A stretch of 64,000 nt of DNA from Aquanectria penicillioides (lineage: Eukaryota > Ascomycota > Sordariomycetes > Hypocreales > Nectriaceae). The number at the start of each line of letters is the position of its first letter. Within the stretch, counting starts at the first letter, position 1. Both the position numbers and the translations under genes were made by a program. The stretch is from assembly GCA_003415625.1 (NCBI GenBank), contig PYIU01000002.1, positions 2,356,001 through 2,420,000 on the forward strand, written 5' to 3'. The notes under the pieces were generated by a model, which worked only from the letters and a program-made list of their open reading frames with translations, was not told the DNA's origin and ran no database searches. Shown here piece by piece: positions 58,634-64,000 of the stretch.

Positions 58634-59545
58634 TTGCAAGGTGCCGGTGGGTTGTCGCCCGAGAGTTTCGGGAGGGGCGCTTCGACCTTGAAGACAATTG
58701 TTAGTCGGCTTCGGGTAGATGAGGTCAAGATTCTTGTCTGCCGGGGACTCCCAGCCACCAGCCACATCTTTTTCGGCTTAGGTGCCACACCAAGGAGCCA
58801 CAAGCGGAGCCACACCTTGATGCCGCATCCAAGCACGTTACATCCATCAATACTCCGTAGTCCGTACCGATACCGGTATCCGTACTCCGCACTGTACCGA
58901 TAGAGAGGTACCTACTCCATATGCACGCACTTTGGGCATCATCGTCGTGGTCGCTGCGCCACCGAACACACCAGCCACCCCAGCCCACGTCATTCCGTCG
59001 TCGCTGGCGCGCGATGCGGACTGCTCGGCAGCAGGGCGTTGGCGTTGGGCGGCGTAACTAGGGAGCGGCGAGCAAAGACCCAACTCCGAAATCCATCCTC
59101 GTAATGGTTGCCCAGGGTAGTAGTCCGTAGGCAACTCCTTCCCTTTCCCATTCCCTTTCCCTTCCGCTTCCGCTTTCGCTTTCTATCACCAATCCTCCGG
59201 CATCTGCGGTTGTCGGTTTTTTTTTTTTCACCCTTTCTTTTCCATCGCGACGGCATAGCCGCCTTGTGAAAGCACCATCCAAACCCTGCTTGCTTAGGCA
59301 AAGCACTCAAACCTGGGTTTCACCTGCTGTGCTGCCTCTGGCCTCGGCCGTCTTGCTCCCACCCCTCATTGCGACATTACGACGATATTCCATCAACTGC
59401 CGCATATTAGCAACGCAATCGCCCGGCCGCGAGACCATCTGCGCATACGATCCCGTTTACCGGCTACCAGAGCAAAAGGCTTAAAGCCCGCGAGACGAAA
59501 ACCCCACAGAGTTTCGACTGACTGCCAGAGCTGATTCATTTCACA
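58634..59545. promoter_or_regulatory. Divergent promoter region between the NDUFAF2-like and calponin genes
   Basis: 912 bp. 58865-58884 is a near-perfect 20-bp palindrome (18 of 20) around GATACCGGTATC at 58869-58880, with further CCGTA and ACCGATA copies at 58855-58912. 59140-59180 is a CCCTTTCC-type pyrimidine tract and 59218-59229 a T-run, both on the calponin side. Factor identity unknown. Confidence 0.5.
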
Positions 59546-61621
59546 ATGGCGTCGGTTTCGTCCCTCGACAAAGATTTGCGCAAAATGCGCCTTGAGAAAT
59601 ACACGCCTTCGGCCGCAAAGGAGGCTCATTCATGGGTTGAAGAGACCTTGGGCGAACGATTGCCATCCCCAGATCTCCTGGAAGCCCTCAAGGACGGCGT
59701 CGCCCTCTGCAAGTAAGCCGTCTCTTCGTTTGCTGCGCCGCGGCCGTGATACTAACAGATGCCACCAGGCTTGCCACTCTCGCTCTCCCCCCTCCCGGCC
59801 TAAGGTTCAAGCAATCCGCCATGCCATTTGTTCAAATGGAAAATATCTCCCTCTTCCTGCGGGCTTGCCAATCTCCACCACTCAACCTTCACCAACACGA
59901 CACCTTCCTCACTGTCGACTTGTACGAGCAGAAGGATCCAGCCCAGGTCCTACAGTGCCTAGGCGCCTTCAGCCGAGCCGCCCATGCTGCGAGTCCGCAA
60001 AACTTTCCCGCCGTCATTGGGCCCAAGTCACGATCCGATGCACTGAGCCCCAAGGCACAGGTCCGGCATCACCGGTAACGCCCATCAGGAATCGCGATCG
60101 TGGCGCCTCTGTGACCAGCAATTCTTCGTCAGCCTATGCCGCAGCCCTTCCTCATAGGACTGGGGACTCCGGCTCTGGCCGTTGGAGCCCAACCAAGAGT
60201 CCCCGGGCTGCTGGATCTCCTAAGCCGGTCACCAGCTGGAGCAAGAAGGAGCACGAGGGATCTACTGCGCCCGCCTGGAACATTGCGCAGTATGGATACT
60301 TGGGAGGCGCTAGCCAAGGAAATCTAGGAATCTCCTTTGGTGGGCGGCGTCAGATCACTAGTGCTGGCCCCAAGGTACCAAGCTTGGCTGAGAAGGAACG
60401 CCGCCGGAAGGAGCAAGAATTGGAAGAGGAACGCCTTCGCCTGGAGGCTGAAGAGGAGGCTATTCAGCGAGCGGCCGAGGAAGAACAGGCTCGCCTAGAA
60501 GAGGAGCGAAGGTGGGAAGAAGAGGCTCAGTACCTACGTGAGAAGGAACGACAGGATGCCGAGAATGAAAGGCAACGATGGAAGAAGAGGAACGCCAGTG
60601 GAAGATCACTGAAGAAATACGACGCAAGGAGGAGGAAGCAGCCGAGGCCCGACTTATTGAGGACCGACAACGGGCACAGCCCCGACCGCAGGGCAAGCTG
60701 CGTGGACAGTACCTTAGCCAGTATCAAGCCGAGGAAGCTTCAACGCAGGACGGAGCCACAGACGAATACCGCAGTCGCATCGAGGAGCTTGAAAAGGAGC
60801 TCGAGCTTGCGCGGCAACGAGAAGCAGAGTACGAGCGAGAACGACTAGAAAAGTCCCACCGAGATATCGCTAGCGACCACAAGCCCAGGTCTCGATCTAG
60901 GCCCAAAGCCCCTGATGGCAAGCTGAGGCACAGGTCTCGGAGCCGACTGGCAAGTCCTCCTATCCGACAGGATTCATGGTCGAGAAACGATCGCGAGGTT
61001 TTGAGCACCAAGTCGCCTCAACAGCGCGACGCCGAGCAAGGCGAGGCCGCGATTGTCCCTCCCAGGTCACCTCGCCCTCTTCCCGAGCCCACTGCCGCCC
61101 AAAAGGTGAAGTCTCACAACACGGGCGGCCGTCCGCTCCCCGATCCCACGGCGTACGCTTCCAAGCCTGCCGCGCCCGCACCCCCTCCGAAGCCTGCGCA
61201 GGTGAGTCGCACCGACAGGTTCCTCGCCAGCAACCCTGCTCCGGCGCCACCACCACCCCACCAGACCTACTCCCGCGAACTGGGCGCCACGGCGGAGCGC
61301 GACGCCGAGGACCAGCGCCGTGCTCAGAGCCAAACCAAGACCAAGGCTGGAGGCTGGGCATCCAAGTCGCTGTTAGAGCGCGAAATGGAGATGGAGCGTC
61401 AGCGACAGCAGGAGTGGGAAGAGGCACAGAAGGAAACGGCCGCTGCTGTGCGGAGCGGAAACGGCGTGGACGGCATCGGCGGAGGCATGGGTGGCCGGTG
61501 GGACGTTGGCCAGTGGGCCGGTTTCACTGGCGGCGACAGCCAGAACAAGGGCACGCAGGGTATTGGGGCCGGCCGAAGACAGATCGTGGGTCCGCGGCCG
61601 CTGCCGGAGCAGCCCCGATGA
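59546..61621 (+). CDS. Calponin-homology actin-binding protein (Scp1/transgelin type) with long charged C-terminus
   Basis: Fungal Scp1/Stg1 proteins bundle actin filaments in cortical patches. Exon 1 59546-59712, intron 59713-59768, then exon 2. Starts MASVSSLDKDLRKMRLEKYT. A single CH domain (~20-140): AKEAHSWVEETLGERLPSPD, LLEALKDGVALCKLATLALP, GLRFKQSAMPFVQMENISLF, FLTVDLYEQKDPAQVLQCLG. Next TSWSKKEHEGSTAPAWNIAQ and YGYLGGASQGNLGISFGGRR (calponin-type GNxGxSxGxR repeat), a Glu/Arg-rich helix (~285-370), and a Pro-rich tail with repeated Pro-Leu-Pro-(Asp/Glu)-Pro, ending with a further actin-patch-like VGQWAGFTGGDSQNKGTQGI and RRQIVGPRPLP. Two one-base corrections are needed: near 60054 (AAGGC for AAGGGC) and near 60076 (CAACGATGG). 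With them the reading is continuous, about 673 aa. Confidence 0.87.
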
Positions 61622-61971
61622 GGAATTGAGCATTTACAGTGGGACGAACCGGAGAGGAGGGAGTGCTTTGTTGGCGGGACACAAATGAAATGTTATTGTT
61701 AATAGTTGTACAAATGACAGCTCCAATGCACATGCATACGGCCTTTGAATCGCGAGGCCATGGTTGTAAGTTGATTCCTTGTCCCGAATCTGGGAGTGTG
61801 AAATACGGGTATTTTCTTGATGGGTATGAAAATAGAAATGCTCAATGAATACTGAGCAGAGCTAAATAACTTTTATCTATACGCTGTGTCCTTTCCCACC
61901 GTTCTCGTAGATGATTCTGAATCACCAGTTTTTTTTTTATGTACATTCACCCACCACCCATTGACACCCGC
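61622..61971. other. Convergent spacer between the calponin and SET genes
   Basis: 350 bp, AT-rich, holding both 3' UTRs; a T-run lies at 61930-61938. No gene. Confidence 0.5.
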
Positions 61972-63648
61972 TCAAGCATTATTCGTCTCGCTCTCCTTGG
62001 CTTCTTCTGCTGCCTCGACCCTACATCGATTGCACATGCACCACCCGCCCAAACTTCCTCGCGCCCACTCCCTCCGGTCCTGCACAGGTAGGTTCACGTC
62101 GCAGTAGTGGTTCAGAATCTCTTCGCCACGCTTGATGCCACCGGGGTAGCCTCCTACGACGCGCTCGCGGCGGGCCTCGAGCACCATTCGGCCGCCCCAT
62201 TCCCAGGTGACGTTGGGGTCGCAGTCGTGGTTGGCGAGACACCAGTAGGGGTGAACTGCAGCTACGTCGGGACGGCCATCTCGAAGGCTCTTGCGAGCCG
62301 AAGCAGTCCCGCGGAACTTGGAGTAGAGAGTATTGAGGACCCAAAGGTCGTATTCGGCAAGGGTTGAGTACATGTCGATGTCCATTTTCTCGATGATGTG
62401 GAGAGGCGTCTCAATATTGTATTTGAAAGAGAAAGGGAGAGTCCATTCAGGGGGTGGGCCAGCGTTGGGGGAGAGATTGATGTCGTTGGAGCGGGTAGGT
62501 ACGAAGTCACCCCAGATGTATTTGACCTCGCGAACATCCAGAGGGTGAACCTCTTCGTGAGCAGACATGGCCAATACTCGTGAGAGAAGAAGGAGGTAGA
62601 GAGTGTCGTCTGCTTCAAGGGCGTCGGGGTCCTTGGCGATAGCGTCAACATCTTTCTCGCATACGGCAGGGTGATATCGCTCCTGGGCTTGGTCGAAGCA
62701 ATACTGGCTGCAGAAGACGGTGTCATAACACTCGGGGCAGCTTATGGGCTCATTCTCACTGCCCAGAGGTGGTAGGTCGCAACTGCAAGCATCGCAGAGA
62801 GCATCCTTCAAGCGGTTGTTGGCGGTCAAAAGGGAGTACTCTTTGAGGACGGCCTCGCCAGGCTCGATATCTTCCTGAGCAAAGACCCCTAGCTGCTTAC
62901 AAGTTGGGATAATCTCATAGTCGTCGGTGCTGCTGGCTCCTTCAAGAAGCACAGGGAGAGTTGCCACTTCAACGGCACATTTCGGGGCCATCTCTTTCAG
63001 ATGCGAGTTCAAGTCTTCCAGTGACCCTGAAGAGAAGCGGTCCGGCTCATGGTCGTTCCAGGGATATACTTCCCGGCGGACAAGGCCACGGTCGGGGAGA
63101 TCGGCAGAGGCGATGTCGACATCGTCACGGCGGAGTCTTCGACGGGCAACAGTGGTGATATTTTCCTTGGTGTTGAGCAGCTCCTGGTTCTTGGGTGACA
63201 ACTGGAGACCGCGTAGGCAGAAGTTGGTGGCGCTCTGGAGGCACCCGCAGAGGAGCAGGCTCATGGAGAGAATCTGATACGCCCGAACCGAAGCTAGGTG
63301 GGCAAGGCGTTGGGAGGCGTCCTGGTCTGGCTCGGCATCGTCGCTAGGGGCCTGGAGCTGATCCTCTGGAAGATTGCCGTGGGTTAAGACGTCCGGGAGT
63401 GGCACAGCAGTGTGCATCTGCAGGGACTCCAAGGCCTGCTCATGGAACTCGAACCCCTCGTTGAGAACCTCGTCGGCGAGGAGAAGCGCGCGGTACGCAT
63501 CGGCGGCGGCAAGATCGGGATATCCGAGGTCTGAGTGGACGACAGCCCTCTCAAGGTAAAGAATCAGATCATACGGTAAGCTGGATAGGCCCTCGACTAG
63601 TTGAGAGCGGCGATCAAGCAGCTGCTCATGGCGAGCTGTTTGATCCAT
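61972..63648 (-). CDS. SET-domain protein with MYND-like zinc finger (SmyD/Set5-Set6-like)
   Basis: Single exon, 558 aa from the ATG at 63648 (MDQTARHEQLLDRR). The same frame is open 48 codons further upstream, but that extension reads like leader sequence. N-terminal TPR-like helices (residues ~15-170: SLPYDLILYLERAVVHSDLG, SDLGYPDLAAADAYRALLLA). SET part 1 near LGVFAQEDIEPGEAVLKEY; an inserted Cys-rich finger CDACSCDLP, CPECYDTVFCSQYCFDQAQ and HPAVC; SET part 2 CLANHDCDPNVTWEWGG (the NHxCxPN core) and GEEILNHYCDVN with the catalytic-type Tyr; post-SET GGWCMCNRC. This architecture matches fungal lysine methyltransferase-like proteins; the substrate (histone, ribosomal or other) is unknown. 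The frame is fully intact, unlike its neighbours to the left. Confidence 0.9.
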   Translation of the reverse strand: MDQTARHEQLLDRRSQLVEGLSSLPYDLILYLERAVVHSDLGYPDLAAADAYRALLLADEVLNEGFEFHEQALESLQMHTAVPLPDVLTHGNLPEDQLQAPSDDAEPDQDASQRLAHLASVRAYQILSMSLLLCGCLQSATNFCLRGLQLSPKNQELLNTKENITTVARRRLRRDDVDIASADLPDRGLVRREVYPWNDHEPDRFSSGSLEDLNSHLKEMAPKCAVEVATLPVLLEGASSTDDYEIIPTCKQLGVFAQEDIEPGEAVLKEYSLLTANNRLKDALCDACSCDLPPLGSENEPISCPECYDTVFCSQYCFDQAQERYHPAVCEKDVDAIAKDPDALEADDTLYLLLLSRVLAMSAHEEVHPLDVREVKYIWGDFVPTRSNDINLSPNAGPPPEWTLPFSFKYNIETPLHIIEKMDIDMYSTLAEYDLWVLNTLYSKFRGTASARKSLRDGRPDVAAVHPYWCLANHDCDPNVTWEWGGRMVLEARRERVVGGYPGGIKRGEEILNHYCDVNLPVQDRREWARGSLGGWCMCNRCRVEAAEEAKESETNNA

Positions 63649-64000
63649 CTCGAAGCGAGGTATCCGGATAGCCGAAATCAGGATAGAGTATAACAAAACA
63701 GAATAGTGTGATGTGAGGCAGAAACCAAAAGTGAGCCTTAGGGGGGGGGTATGAGAAGAACACGAGGAAGCGAGCTGTCCAGAGGAAACCAAAGTCCTGA
63801 ACCGACCAAGACCGAGTTGAACAGGGCTATACTGGTAGTCTAAGTGCCCCAGACAAGGGTTAAGATGGTTGACAAGGGTCTGAGGCGGTTACCTATCTAT
63901 CTGTAGCGGTGACGTGGATGGAGGGGGGAAGAGGAAGACACGAGTGACGAAGGCGGCTCTGAGCTGGCCCAACAGGGGTCAACAATGCCCTACGGATAAT
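63649..64000. promoter_or_regulatory. Upstream region of the SET gene, to window edge
   Basis: It contains a G-run at 63740-63748 and the probable 5' leader on the minus strand. No coding evidence for a further gene before the edge. Confidence 0.4.

Noticed and set aside
51333..61621. Programmed ribosomal frameshifting across several genes
   Set aside because: The breaks share no slippery motif or structure, are at unrelated places in each gene and nearly all look like missing homopolymer bases; error or decay is far simpler.

Overview
The window is nuclear DNA of a filamentous ascomycete. Genes carry short GT-AG introns of about 50-130 nt, often with CTAAC or CTGAC branch sites. Leaders are pyrimidine-rich, and the gene set includes a velvet regulator, a DUF1996 secreted protein, an MDR1-type ABC pump and Bre1. 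Protein similarity as I recall it suggests Sordariomycetes, probably Hypocreales; this is inference, since no marker here fixes the genus. No tRNA, rRNA or CRISPR was found.

Layout. 1-6.1 kb: TFIIIB subunit Bdp1 (minus, cut by the left edge) is divergent from the H2B ubiquitin ligase Bre1 (plus), which converges on a SARAF-like ER membrane protein (minus). 6.1-10.2 kb: gene-free. 10.2-14.4 kb: full-size ABC-B transporter (plus). 14.4-20.9 kb: gene-poor, with a dead Tc1/mariner element at 17.1-18.5 kb flanked by TA. 20.9-22.0 kb: secreted, probably GPI-anchored DUF7729 protein. 22.0-30.1 kb: gene-free, rich in low-complexity DNA. 30.1-31.5 kb: velvet protein, best read as VelC. 31.5-41.6 kb: gene-free. 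41.6-43.2 kb: DUF1996 secreted protein. 44.1-46.0 kb: Rcm1/NSUN5 rRNA m5C methyltransferase. 47.5-49.4 kb: DHA1 MFS pump. 51.3-53.2 kb: disrupted DHA2 MFS pump. 54.2-54.9 kb: RNase H-fold relic. 55.9-57.7 kb: conserved protein of unknown function. 57.9-58.6 kb: complex I assembly factor NDUFAF2 (minus). 59.5-61.6 kb: calponin-homology actin-binding protein. 62.0-63.6 kb: SET/MYND-type protein (minus).

Most genes are unrelated housekeeping or regulatory loci; I see no secondary-metabolite cluster and no operon-like system. Three efflux pumps (one ABC, two MFS) lie in the window but are far apart and not obviously co-regulated.

The strongest anomaly is that every gene between 51.3 and 61.6 kb needs one or more single-base frame corrections. 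Nearly all are consistent with one missing base in a short homopolymer, and they hit housekeeping genes too, while the genes on either side read cleanly. This points to local consensus error, or less likely to regional gene decay. I found no convincing new biological system. The best biological leads are unproductive splicing in BRE1, a long velvet-gene leader with an upstream ORF, and the repeat-rich gene deserts.
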